A stretch of DNA of 64,000 nucleotides from contig SMMW01000130.1 of the NCBI GenBank assembly GCA_004794655.1, forward strand, positions 1,178,001 to 1,242,000, written 5' to 3'. Position 1 is the stretch's first letter; every line of letters begins with the position of its first letter. This document shows positions 1 to 13,842 of this stretch, in pieces. Made by a program: the position numbers and the translations under genes. The stretch is from Marisa cornuarietis (taxonomy: Eukaryota; Mollusca; Gastropoda; Architaenioglossa; Ampullariidae). The notes beneath the pieces were generated by a model. It was not told where the DNA came from and searched no databases. It saw only the letters and a list, made by a program, of their open reading frames with translations.

Positions 1-770
1 AGTCTGCACGTGGTGGTCGTACACCATCCTCCAGAAGTCCAAGATGGTGGTGTGCAAAGGCGTCTGGGTCACGATGAACCGCTTCCTTTTCCTAAGGATT
101 TTTCTTTACTTGTTTGAAACAATTAATGCTTTATTTACACATTAAAAATAAACTAGTTTGTTCTGTTTGTAACTGTTATTTATAATATGACACCTTTGCG
201 GAAACTGACCCTATCTAGTCAGCCTACAAACACAGATTATTTCTCTTTATTTCAACGAAGTAATTTTGGATGAGTTGGATGTTTCGCTATCGTTTACTGT
301 TAATCTCTGTGTTTTAAATGTCAGTTTGTCAGTTTGTTTCTGATTGGCTGATATTTTTGTCACGATGGTGGTGGCTTTTGGACATCATCGTGACGCCATC
401 AGCTATTGCAGTGGAGGAGGGGGGACAAGTCCAGACGAAAGGGCTATTCAGTGCTTGGAATCTCTCTATAGCTAGTTTTTAATGAGAAATAGAAAATGAA
501 GAAATACTCCTACTGGTTAATTGACGTGTGTTGTAGCGGTGCTGACGGTATGATACCTGTAACCGTCGATGAAAACGGCGTTAATGTAGTCGGTGTGGGA
601 CAGCTTGGTCGGGGTGGTAAGGTCCGGACGACTGGCATCAGGTGGCACGACATCCGGGTACCTGTTCTTGTGCATGTTCTGCGGCTGACAGGCGACGGCG
701 CACTGGGCTGGGGTGGGGCCACGTGTCAGGGTCTGAAGTAAATGGAACTGGTCGCGCAGGAAAGAGCGAC
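1..770 (-). CDS. N-terminal part of PTP domain 2, truncated by the window edge
   Basis: Exons 770-557 and 91-1 encode DQFHLLQTL, then KNRYPDVVPPD, SHTDYINAVFIDGYR and RFIVTQTPLHTTILDFWRMV. These match the start of a second PTP domain, including an intact KNRY recognition loop. The remainder, including the D2 catalytic Cys, would lie to the left of position 1. Confidence 0.9.
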
Positions 771-3700
771 CTGTAACAAACACAGCATACACATAGACTA
801 ACACCCCAGACACACACATTGACTCACAAACATCATAGACACACATAGACTAGCAAAAAGCATAGACCTAAACATAGACTAATAAGCGTCATAGACATAC
901 ACAGACTAACAGGATCGGGAGAACATGATGCTCCACAAACCTGTCTTGCCATTGGTCTGAGTCCAGTCATGGTACATTTTCTTGAGGGTCGTGACATCAG
1001 CCATAGTGCGCCCGGCCTGGAAGTACTCCAAGATGCACTCGTAGATGAAGACATACTGTTTGAAGGTCCGTACCATGTGAGGACGCTCTCTGCGCATTTT
1101 TCGGACGAATGCGAAGACGCTGATACGACCTGCGCGAATTACGCAAATAATGATAATAATAGATCGTCATAAAACATTTATTTTACGTTATGTAAATGCG
1201 GGATAATCAATCTTCGTCCATGTGGATAACAGTTAAAGGATAATTTTTCCTTATCGACCATTCACACCCTACCAACCATCGCAAAGACTTGCTTATATAT
1301 GAGATCGAGGAGATGGTCCAGAGTTTATGATACCTTCCGCAGCATATTGCTCAATCAAGGAATCAACTGCGATGAACACTCCGGTCCTGGCAACGCCTGT
1401 CCCACAATGCACCAGGATGGGGCTTTGGTCATCAGCGTGACTTTGATAAACCTGCACGAGAGAACTGAATTAAGAAGACAGTCGAGGAAAAACATCTTCA
1501 GGACTGATGTCAGAGGCTGTGATGGCGATGGTGTTGAAGAGTTAGATGGGGAGGGGTGGAGGTGGTGAGTGCGATGACTGCGACTATGAGGGAAGGATGG
1601 GAGGAGCCTATAACAGATGTACGACTCTGTAACCTAAATTCTTCTTCTACTTCAGAAGTTTTGTATGGTCTTGTGAGTTTTTTCCCGTTGAAACCTGATA
1701 TCTGAGAAATAATGTTGCATTAACCCCATAGGAAATAAATGAGACATTAAATAATAAAATAAACGTGTCAGTGATTTTATCATAAAAGAAAAAAACGAAC
1801 AATCCTTCTGTGCTACTTTCGGTTAAGCTACGCCACAAAGAACCAGGCTAAGTGAAATACATTCATTAAAATTTATTGAACTGTTTGATTCCATTTCATT
1901 TGTCTTCGTAAAAGGTGTTTGAAAACAGATTGAAAAGTAAAGATCTTTAAAAAAAACATGTGACTCCTAAACCCTATTTCTCTCTATTTGTTTCTCATCA
2001 GGAGAGGTGCCACGAATACCTTGTAGCGCATGTCCAGAAAGGGTATGGGGTCATCAGGCACCCCGTGGTCCGGCCAGGACGTGAATTCATACAGACGAAC
2101 CTTGTAGCCAGTGTGGGTGGTCGTGTCGTCCACACCGACCACACGGATTGTGAAGTCAGAGTACACGTCCTCGTCAATCAGCTCCAGCTGAAAGCCACCG
2201 ATCGTAACCTGCAACACGTGACTAGACCACGTGATATCTGGCCCACGACACGGATGACTGAGTACCAACCAGATAGTTGAGAAACTTAAGCACCTCTCTT
2301 TCTGGACTGATGAGAAAATTCAGTACAATAGTGCAGTCATGGAAAGGCGCTCAGCTACAAAATAAATAGCACCTAGACATTTTAATTTAATTTGGGGGAG
2401 GCTGCGTATCTGTTGGTTGATGTATTCCACTGTGAAACTAAAGTATTGCACTTCTAGGGTTAGTTGGGCCAATGGCTGGAAATCTTCCACCCCTTCCCGT
2501 TTACCCAGCAGCTGTTCACCAAAGACGGGTACCTAAAGGTATTGCCGGAAGTCAAGGAAAGGGAGGAAAGGAATTAAGGGAGTCAACCCAGGAAATAACA
2601 GGACACAAATAGATCTACGCAGAGTTACCTTTCCTGATTGCGGCCAGAACTGTGTGCATTTGACGATGTTGTCCTCAACGATGTTGGTAACCATGACGAC
2701 CGTGGTGACGCCCCACTGCTGGATGAGTCGCCAGAAGTCCACGGCCGTCCTGTCGTCGAAGGGGCTCTGTGCCGCGATGTAGGCGTTGGACCGCTTGTAG
2801 CCGGACACGAAGCTGGCGTTGATGTAGGGGCACATCGAGTGGCCGTCCGGCCTCAGCGGCACGAGTGAGTGATCGCACGGCAGGAGGTGCGGGAAGCGGT
2901 TTCGATCTGGAAACTTCTGGGCCTGCAACATCGTAGCCTGGTCACTCTTATGAGGCAAGGTTTTGAACTCCTTGAAGAAGGTCACCCGCGCGGATGCCGG
3001 CACGGTGGGCTCCATCCCCGCATGGGGGATCTGGTCGTCCGGGAGACACTCCCTACCAACTACGATGTAGCGGCTCTGACGCACAGAAGTGATCTGGTTC
3101 CAGTATTTCTCCGGGTCGTACTCGTCCTTCTGTTTGGGGGGTGCTGGCTTGCTACTGGGCTTGTCCAGTTCAATGTAAGAGGGTTTGGACAAGCCCCGCT
3201 GCTTTCGCCGCCATAAGACGATCAGGATGATGCAGATGATGAGGATAGTCAAGAGGATAAGACCGACAATGATCCCAATGACCACACCCATATCGATTGA
3301 ACTACTAGCCGCTTGAGGGATCTGCGCTGGTGTGGTCGGGGACTGGATTGTTTGCGTCGTGAACGGTTGGGCAAGCGAGCTAACGGAGTATTTGGTGACG
3401 TTGTTGAGTTCGCTGAGAACAACGTAGTACACCTGGTACTGCTGTCCTGGAAGTAGAGGTTGATTAACGTACCCACCATATTTCTGCCCGTCTCCGATCA
3501 CGAACCTTCTTTGTTCCGTTACATTTTGGGGGGAAAGTTCAGCTGTGACGTAACCAGGGACTTCAGCGACACGCTTCTTCCGGCCATTGACTTGGATTCT
3601 CTCCACTTCGATCTGGTACGCGGTCAGAGGTCCCTCGGTCAAGGTCACCGGTTCGATTTCGATCACCGCGGAGGTAGTGTTGATGCTGACAAGGCGAGGC

Positions 3701-6700
3701 GGAGAGGGTTGTTTCGGGATCCCCTGCTCCGTGTAGAACGTTTTCTCGATTGCCTCCCCTGAGCCGCCGCCAGAGCTCGACACTATCGACACCGTGTAAG
3801 CGGTGCCGGGGTCCAGTCCGCAGTGAAGATACTTCGTCTCATTTGCTGGAAGATACTTCCTACCGACCTCGAAACTGTTTTTCAATATGGTCAGCTGTGA
3901 CAGAACAATAGTAAACTTTTTTAGAATGCAATTACAGAACCGAGTTGGATTTGTACAGTCTGTTGCCGTCCGAATGTATCTGTATGCCCGTTTTTATCTA
4001 TCCCTCAATCGGTCTGTCCATTTATCTTCTCTCCGATCTTTGGTAGTTAACTAGTCTCTCATTTCTGAATTCTGACAGCTTGTTTTTTTTTCGATGACTG
4101 TCAGTCTTTAAACCCATCCCCCCATCATTTCATTCAGACACATTTACTTACCTATTTACCTATTTACCACCCCACCAACCATGCACAAAGAGAAATCTAT
4201 TCCGTGTTCCTGTCCCTGGAAGTTACTGAAACCACTGAAGTCTGTGTCTTACAGTATAGCCAGTGATCGCCACCGTTGACTGGTCTGGGGGCTCCCAGGT
4301 CACACCCAGGCACGTGTTGTTCTGGTAATTCTGACGGATGTTGGAAGGAGGGAAAGGGCGTGCCTGAAGGGTGGGGACTTGCTGCACGCTGCCATAGGGG
4401 CCATCACCAGCACTGGTCGAGGCGCGAACCTGAGACGAACGTGAATAAACGGGTGCAGCTTCACCTTGTGCTGTAAGAACGTCACGCCACGCCAAGGACA
4501 GGTAACTCCAATGATTTAAAGGACTAGTGGGATGCGATATTTTTTTTCTAAAGATTTAATAAAGCTCCAAACACCAGTGTAAGATATTATTTACTTTAGG
4601 CTGTCGTATACGACTACGTGCACCCCAGAGCACAGAGAGGTCAAAATCGGGACCTCACTTTGAACAGATTCCACTCATTAACATATGGTCCTAGCTACTC
4701 TAGTTGCTGAGACCTCGACGCCTCGTAAATGAATTCTTGTACAACCTTGCCTCCTCGATTTTGCTATATTTCTGGCTGATGCTTCCACCGGTCTACCTTA
4801 AGAACGAAAACGGAGGAAGGGATATTTACACAGATCTGGAAAAATAATATTTGTGCTGAGCTTTACACAATCATCAAGACATTGCTCCTCACTAGTCCTA
4901 CAACATCAATGAGCATCGTTAAAAAACGCAATGCTTGTGTGGAAGAATATCCACACGCCATGGACAGGTAGACATTGTGGAAGAAAAAGCCATTGACAAG
5001 CAATGTAACGAAGGTAGTGCTGAACGTCAATGAGCGAGTGAAATGAAATGTTTGTAATGGAAAGCGTCAATAGAGTATGGCAGGTAACACATATGGTGAT
5101 AAATGTCAATAATTCATTGTGAAAACTTCATTAAGTTAATAACAGGAAACTCACGGACCTTGACATAATACACTGTGTATGGAGTCAGTCGCCTAATAAC
5201 GGCTGGTTCTGATGACGTGGCATTGATAGTGAGGGATTCGGAAGAGACGAATGTACCATCGGTGCTGTAAGAGATCTGATACTCCAATATAATGCCATTG
5301 GCTGGAACGGGTGGGTCGAAGGTAACGGTAATTTCAGTTTCTGAGGGAACGAGTCCTTTTATCTGCACGTTTCCTGGCACTGAAAATAAATCCATGAGAC
5401 AAAAATAAGAACTGAAACACAGTGCATCGTGTAGGTAACTGAAACACGACGAGCTAATCGCATGAAAAGCAGATAACACAGAGAGAGTTAAAAGCTTGAA
5501 TATTGCAAGAAAAACAAAAAACAAAAAGATGTACAGAGAAAAGCTAATTGACAATGGTTTCACGTTGCTGTAATGAAATAAAAAATAAAAAAGAAGTACA
5601 AACTTTAAATTTTTTTACAATAAAACTGTCAGCAACATGTTGTCAGTTATTCACACCTACTCTGTCCTGACATTACATACTGTAAGGTACATGGATGACA
5701 GACATCACTATAAAACATTCCTCCTACCCTCACACCCCCAAGACACACAACGTTCCCACAGGCCGCTAGTAGCCCCTGACCTCCTTGTGCGGTCGTGAAA
5801 GTGAAGACGTCAGATTCGGGTCCAGCGCCCACCCGGTTGACGTAGCGCACTGACGCTTGGTAAGTGGTGAACGGCGTCAGCCCGCCGACAGTGAAACTGG
5901 TGGTGGTGGTGGTGTTGTGTAGGAGGGAGCCTGATGTGTTGACGTTGACGGTGTAGTACAGCAGCGTCCCGCCCCGATTTGCGCACGGCACGCTCACCCA
6001 CTGCAGGGTAGCGCTGTCCTTGGAGAGAGCCGTTGTCTGAATGCCGCTGACGCTGGCATTTGGAGCTGAAATCAGGGTACATGCCTTTCTATAGACTAGC
6101 ACATCGCTGCTGACAGTACACTAGTAGACTACAGCTACCAAACAGAAGGTTAATTTACCATCGACAGTACATTAAGCAAGGTTCACACAGGGTGATTTAT
6201 TATGAACCGTACACTAATCAACATTAAAACACCTACACAGGTTTATTTACCATTGACAGTACGCTTAGACAAGCCTAATTAGTTCTGCTTTAAATTCAAA
6301 AAATGGCGTGAACGTGAATATAATCTATTAAAGAGAAAACTGTTTAATTTAACCTAATTTGTACAGTCCTCTTCTAGTACTCGAGGGTAAACTGTAGATG
6401 TCACTGTAGCACACGACGCCTTTTATCCATTTTAACCACTCACCCACTTCAGCACTAACAACCTCCACACTCTTGCTGCCGTTGACGGCTGAAATCAAAC
6501 CAGTCCCCTGGGCATGCAGCGTGAACAGGTACCTCCGCCACGAACCTGGGCTGGCCAACCTTACCAACGGACAGCAAAATCGTCAAAAGGTCTTAGAAGT
6601 AAATGTACAAAAAAAAAAAAAGACAGTCGGTTGTAAGTCCGTCAAATAAGCCACAAATAAAATAACTTCTGCAAAAGGGGACGTTATAAGTGTTTTGTGT

Positions 6701-9700
6701 GTTTTCTTCCCTTCCATATTTCTTTCCGTTTCGTTTGCTTAAAACCATTTCAAATGGATCCTTAAAATACCACAAGAATCCTGGATGAGAGTTTATTGTC
6801 GTGGGATCATTTTATGTATCACAGAACCTTCACTGACTTGGAAACAGACATGGAAGTAATTTTTATGACTAACACTAACAGACGACTTGCCCCATTTGAG
6901 GTCTGCATATTGTTTAATATGCTAGTCTCTTTTCTAATTCTTGCTTCAACATTTCCTCACATTCAAGGGACAGAAGACAGAAAAAGACATTAATAAGACA
7001 GTAAAAGTACTCATGTCGGATAGAAAACAACCGTTAAAGACATGTCGGACATCGAAGGCCAGTTTACATGTTGGCCAAAGAAAACATCAATTAAAAGACA
7101 GGTTAAACAGATAAGAACAGTAAAAGAATATGTCGGACAAGCAAAATCATATTAGTTGAAATGTCTCCTTAAATATATGTCGACAAATGCATGGAATACA
7201 TAATAGCTTGCAGAGTACGAAACATGACAGCTATTGGCTATTGCAGAGATGCTTAGAATGTCTCACAGTTATACCTTTCTGGTACATTCCTGTCATCATA
7301 TCCAATGATCTTATAGATAAATAACATTTGGAGACTTGTCAAAATATTTATCCTGCTGTAACTTTTAATTGGTCAAATTATAACGATGGGACATACAGTC
7401 TCCTTTTTCTTTTTACCAAAAGGACGTGTTTTTCTGGTCGATGTTGATTGACATGATGGGGCTGTTAGTCACTGGGGAGCAGTCGCCGATGCCTGTCATC
7501 TGATAGGTCAGACTAACGTTCCACAGAAATCTGTCAAGGCTAGGGTCCATTGTCCACGTGACCACCAATGAGCCATCGGGTTGGTTGAGGTGAGACATGT
7601 CGGTGAAAATATCAGTACCTGAAAAACAAAAAAGAAAGAAAAGTAAGAACAACACAAAATTGAAAGTAAAAGCAAAAAAAGTATACAATAAAATAATTGA
7701 AAATGCAAAATCAATTATCACACATGCGGAATGAAAGTATAATAATTTAATTATCAGATATCAACATATATCTCTATTTATTTCTCTTATCTGACCTCAG
7801 CTTTGAAACCAGTTCTAATGCACTGACACGTCTTTAAACAAGGGCCAGCACTCACCTACAATGATAGGAATCGTCACTGGCGCTGGCATCGTAGTGGCTG
7901 CAACAACACCGATAACAAGATCAAGACATATTCAGCTACACGTGATCCACGAGGAGGCTACACGTCTTGGATGAACTGTCCTCGTCTTTCCTTAGTTCTG
8001 TACACGAAGTCAGTCGGTCAGCATTGTCTGTATCGTTAGTCTCGTCATCTTGCGAAATAGAGACGACGTAGTTGTCACGTGCTATGTATCTCCCAGCCTT
8101 CCGCTCTCTAGCCCCTCGATAGCATTTTTTCTCTTTTAAGTACATTTTGTTTCTATGAGAGTAGCGTGTACGGCATAACAGTGATGTATAGCGGGGGGAT
8201 TTGGTAGAGTTAATGTCAATAAATAGAGCTTAACCGTCTTTGCGACGATACAGTTGGCGTTAGAAAATATCCTTTACAAAGTATTCTTGTCTATTTATAA
8301 ATTTATGCTGTCACGTTCTTCTTTTTCTGTTCTATCATTGCTTTAGTCTTTTTCTTTCTTTTTCTTCGTTCCATTAATTCCCTTTCCACTACTTTTGTTT
8401 CCTTTCATTTCCTAAACCTCTTTTTTTATTCTTTCAACTTTCTTCTAGCAGCACAGGGTGATTGATCACATGGTCTTGGATTCGGATAATGTTTAGACGT
8501 ACACAAATATCTCTTTAGGATATCATGGACGTATATCTATGGACTGCTCTGTTTGCCGATACCAGCTATTAGCCTCTCACGAAGTTATAGGCTTAGCAGT
8601 TTAATATCCGATAAAAGTCTTCAAGTCAACAATAAGTATGACTTGCAATTAATTTGTTTGTTTCTTTTTTTTATTTTTCAAGAGCCCTCGACCTTCACTT
8701 CCCATAGCTTCCCAGGATAGAGCCTATCAACTAAAAACACTCCAGCCCATAAATCTAGTTTTTTTACCTCCGTCAGCATGGATCGCCTGCTCTTATTATG
8801 ACGGTGTTGATAGTTAAACCGGAAGGGAATTTATACTTTGGCCTCGTTCTAGAAGTTAACTAATCACCAATATATGGAAGCATTTTTATGGTATAATAAG
8901 CCAAGCACTGCAACTCACTGGTACACGGCACCCTAGCAGAGTCCGATGAAGAACCCATACTGGTCTTTTCCACAACTTTGCCGTTGTCAGAGTAATGGAC
9001 ATCCACCCGGAATAAGTAGGAGGCGTCACGCACCAGGCCGGTGACGTTTACGTAGTAGTACGTCACGTTGACATTCTCTTGCATCGTGGTCACGTAAGTC
9101 CAGGTAATGTTTGGGCTGTCAAGAGTCTTGTACAGTCTGAGAAGAGTTTATAGAGAAAATCGATTAATTAAAAATCAATCCCACAATACAAAACAAGAGA
9201 AGACAAAGGGATTTATGCCTGAATTTATATCAACGTTAGCTTATAAATGCTTTTCAAAACATTGATAAAGTAAGTAATAAAAATTAAAGCTTTAAATAAT
9301 AGAGTAAAACAAGACAGTGGTCGATGGGTAAAATTAAAACCACATTTAAGAGCTTTACAATTTTGATGCTCACTGGTTGCAAATTAATGAAACGATTTCA
9401 ACATCAGTCACTCGGCAAATCGATCAGTTAACTATTCTTGTTCATTCGTTCGTCAGTTCTGTTGTTAGTTCCGCTATCAGTCCGTTAAGGAGTCAAAATA
9501 AAACTTTTGTAGCAGTCGAGAAAATGATACATTTTCAGAATAAGATGTACACTTTAGTACCTATACTCCATTATAGGTAAGTCGCCTAAATCGAACTCCG
9601 CGCTCCACCTGCGCCACCTAACAGTGAGATAGTCACAGGCAGCAAAGATGACTTCAGGTGGCTGGACCAGTTTTGGCAAGCCTGCAAAAATTAAAAGCAG

Positions 9701-12700
9701 TGAAAGGCAATAAAGCAAGCTTAACTTTTTTTTATAACATCAAAATTACAATCTTCTGGCAGTCATCTATGTCGCATCTCTCTTTCTCTCTCTCTCTCTC
9801 TCACACGCGCGCGCACGTCCTATCTAGTCTAAGTTTTACATCGAAGTTTGCAGTACATGGTAGCTCACGGTTCACTCCTGAAACCCTCTTTTGTTCACCC
9901 ATGTAGCATGTAGCAAAAAGGTTATTTGAGTTCATTTCTTCATCTTTCGTCTACCGTTTTACCATCTTATCATATCGTCCACCTCATCCTCTTTGTACGT
10001 TTTATTTGATTACTTCCAACAGCCGTACTTACCCAGGTCCACCCAAGCTTAATAACACTATATACGGCAACTTACGTTTACTACACCCGTAACTGACCCA
10101 GTCCGGGTGACACAGGCCTGGACAGAAACCCAGAGCTTTCTCACAGGCTGAGTCGTTTAAACAGTGGCATTTCTGTAGGCAGTCCAGGCCGTAATATCCG
10201 TCAGGACAGACTGTGGTGAAACAGCAGGCAAACAAGGTCTATTCTTTTTAGTAAGAAACGGTGGTTTCAATACCATTCAACCGTTCAAAAAGGTTGACTA
10301 ATTCGAATTACAGTAAAGCAAAGAAATGATTCAGCAAAGATTCAACCATCATTTAACAAACAAAGAACAAGCTGGACGCACGCACAACAAATAACCAGTA
10401 GAAATCTCAAACAAAAACCGAAGGCTTAGAGATCGACTTCTCAAGGACCCTAATTCTGGGCTATTTACAGTGTCAGAAAGGTTTGTACTTACAGGTCTAC
10501 TACAGTGCAAAATCTTTATGTCAAATGACTGTACCCTCCACCAACTTGCTACAGGCTTAAAGAACACCAGTAAGCACAGATGTCAGGATTGTCCATGGAA
10601 ACACTAAATAACATGGGGTTCCAGGTCTCCTAGGGGCTGCAACCTCGACAACATAAATTAAATGATATTTTGTCCGTTTCTTCGTGCGCTGAATAAATAA
10701 GAAAGAGGCAACATAAAAAAGGGAACATGCAGGCAGACTCCAAGTAGTGAATCGTTTTTACTTCTCTCTTATCGAAGGCATTATATATTGTCTAGAGTTT
10801 ATATTAAGTCTATCAGTCTATTTTCTATCACACACTTTGCCTGTGCGTGCGTGAGCTTGCAATAAATGAAAAGATTGGAGAAATGCAAAATTAATAAACA
10901 AATAAATAAATAAAAAAAACCAAACAAACAAACCCCAAACAAACAAAGAGAGAAATTGCCCAGACAAATCCAAGTAGCTTGGCTGCATGAATATAATTTA
11001 CAAACAAACCAGAGAGAGAGAGAGAACAAGTGGCGCGTAAGATATTAAAGGGCAGTAACTTACCAGTGACGCAGGCAGGGGGTAGGTAGTAGCCCTTTTC
11101 ACACTTGCCGCTGCACAGTCCGTTGGTGACGTTACAGGCACTGGGCTCCAGACAGTGGCAGGTACCGTTGCAAGCGTTTCCGAACGTCCCGGCGGGGCAC
11201 GCTGACAAGAGCAACATTATTATTAATGGGACACACAGAGCCAAATATTTGACTATTTCCAGCAGACGTGTGTGTGTGTGTGTTCAGGAGATTTTTAGCT
11301 AGCTGACACCATACATTTCTTTGTACTTAGAAAACCATAAATTCAAGTTTTATGAATATAAGGTAATGTAAACCATAATTTTTTAAATTAGAGCTGCGAT
11401 TAAGATTTCTATAAATGTAAGATAATCTAAATATAAATAATACAAAGTGGCTTTGTTGTTATAAATCTTAATTATCTGCAAACGTTAGTTAATAAAAAGT
11501 ATCTACCATACACCATAGTTTTTTCTATAATACTGGTTTTCTCGAACTTTGACTAACGTTTATTTTAAAGAAAGGTTACACTACTAATTTAAAAAAATCT
11601 TAAGAATGAAGTATAGAAATAAGACGAGAACCTGATAACACGACCTGAACAAAACTTTAGTTTTCAGAGAACTTACGGACACAGGCTCCATTTACCCAGT
11701 GATAACCGTCTATGCATTCCGTGCATCCTTCTGGTCCCAGGCCAGTGCAATTTTTACACGCTTGATTGCATGCTGGGAAATGTAACAACATTACGTTACA
11801 AAGCGGAATAATACAACTAACAAAATATATACATATTTATATATTTCCATTCTTTCTCAAACATATTTGACACACTTTTCATGGAGAGGTAAGTAAACAA
11901 GATAGAGTCTAAATATGCAAGATGCAGACGATAGTACTGTAGGTCTGTGAAATTATGGTTAAAAACAAAGCAAGTGAAAAACTAATCGATAAAAGATAAA
12001 GTCAAAGAATCGCTAGAGACTTGTGGAAAGAAAAAAAAGAATAATGTCAAAGAAAGAAGAATTAAATGAAAAGTAAACATTTTGTGTCGAAGTATGTTTT
12101 CACTTCATAATTACCGTAAAATATTATCATAAAAATGAGCCACTAAGGAAACAGTTAAGAAGTCACGTGACTGCAAAATAGGTAAGCGTTATTTCTACAT
12201 CAATCGTGTCACAGTTGCAGGATTGTTATTGCTATTCTTGTATTTTATTGATGCTTGGTATTATTGCGCTAACTGACAAGTATGTACTGCAGCACGACGG
12301 AATGTTTTCTTAAGGTTGTATAACAGTTTTAAAATTATGTCAAAAAGTCTGTAAAAGGGATAGTGGTATAATGACATATGGACCATGCAGATCCATGTTT
12401 GAATGCAATGAAAATTCTTTATTAACGAGAGGTAAATAAGCGAGAAGGTGCTTTTTTTCATTTAGCACTCGCCCCGTACGGGGAAAGAATAAACAAATAA
12501 TTAAAAGAATACAAAAATAATTGGTAGTAAACATGAGATAAAACATCAAATAAGAGTGGAAGGTGGATATGTACAGAGTGACTGTTAAGAGAAAAAAAAG
12601 TACAAACAAGAAACAACAACAACAAAGTAAGCAGATATTTACATGGGTCCTGGAATTGGGAGGTGTTTCTAGAGGGCTCATGCACACTGATGCCAAGAAG

Positions 12701-13790
12701 ACAGTATGTCGGTAGGTGATTGAGGGGCTTAATGCAAGCTTTGAACTCAACTAATTATACTTTCTGAGATATTTTGAGGGCAGCTTAGCTGACCTTCGCG
12801 TTAGTCATTCGCCTAGTGTATAACAATGTGCTGCTCTCCTGGAGTGAGTCTTCTGTAGTCTCGTGGCGATTGTTGCTTCTAGTGCCATACCCCATGGTGA
12901 GATCAAAATAACTATTTTTAGCCACTATTCACCGCACAGCTAAAGTGAACTGATCTTTATAGTAGAGACTGGGCGTGTTTACGGAGAGATCAACAAAGGG
13001 AATGAAAAGACCAATGTGTTACAGCGCTACACTTCAGTACATCACACACACACACACACACACACACATTCACATGCACGCACGCTCAACAGGCTATTTT
13101 ACAAACTCGCGCTCATCATACAATGAAAGAGTGCTATAAAAGCTTAGAAACTTTCGTATGGGTAGGCGCTGTTAAAATACGACCATGACATGAGAGACTG
13201 CCATTATGTAAGACAATAAGATGAGAGAGTGGTATTAAAACAGGACCATAAGATAACAGAATGCTATTATAATAAGACCATGGGGGTGGGGAGGTGGCCG
13301 TTGAAATAAAACCTAAAGACAAATGAACATTATTAAAATAAGACCTTGACATGAGAGAGTGCTATTCTAATAAGACCATAAGACAAGAGAATGCTATAAA
13401 ACGAGTGTCATCAAAGTTTGAAACCTAAAGAAGGCCATCAAAGACGACATACCAGCACACACATTGGTTGTCCCAGTGACGCAGTAGGTCTTAGCAGGGC
13501 ACGAGCATCCGTTCTCTTTCCAGAGAGAAAAGAATATTTTTTTATCATTTGCGCCATCGCCGAAATGTCAATACGTGATTTTAACATATCGAATGTAAAT
13601 TTATGACTCACACAAAACAGTTCAAAGAAGAAACTGTCAAAGCCGTAAGACTCGAAACACATGACAATGTTGCCATTTCTTGCAGTTGTTCTGCTATTGT
13701 TTATTAGGCTGACCATTTATCATTATTAACATGAAAAATATGGAATCGTGGTTATTCTCATTGTTTTTACTTTATCGATATGGAACATAA

Positions 13791-13842
<52 letters not shown>

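Noticed and set aside
9590..9640. tRNA/SINE-like string on the minus strand (GGTGGCGCAGGTGGAGCGCG, AGTTCGATT)
   Set aside because: It is coding: the same bases encode the TVRWRRW core of FN3-1 in an exon with fitting splice sites and phase on both sides.
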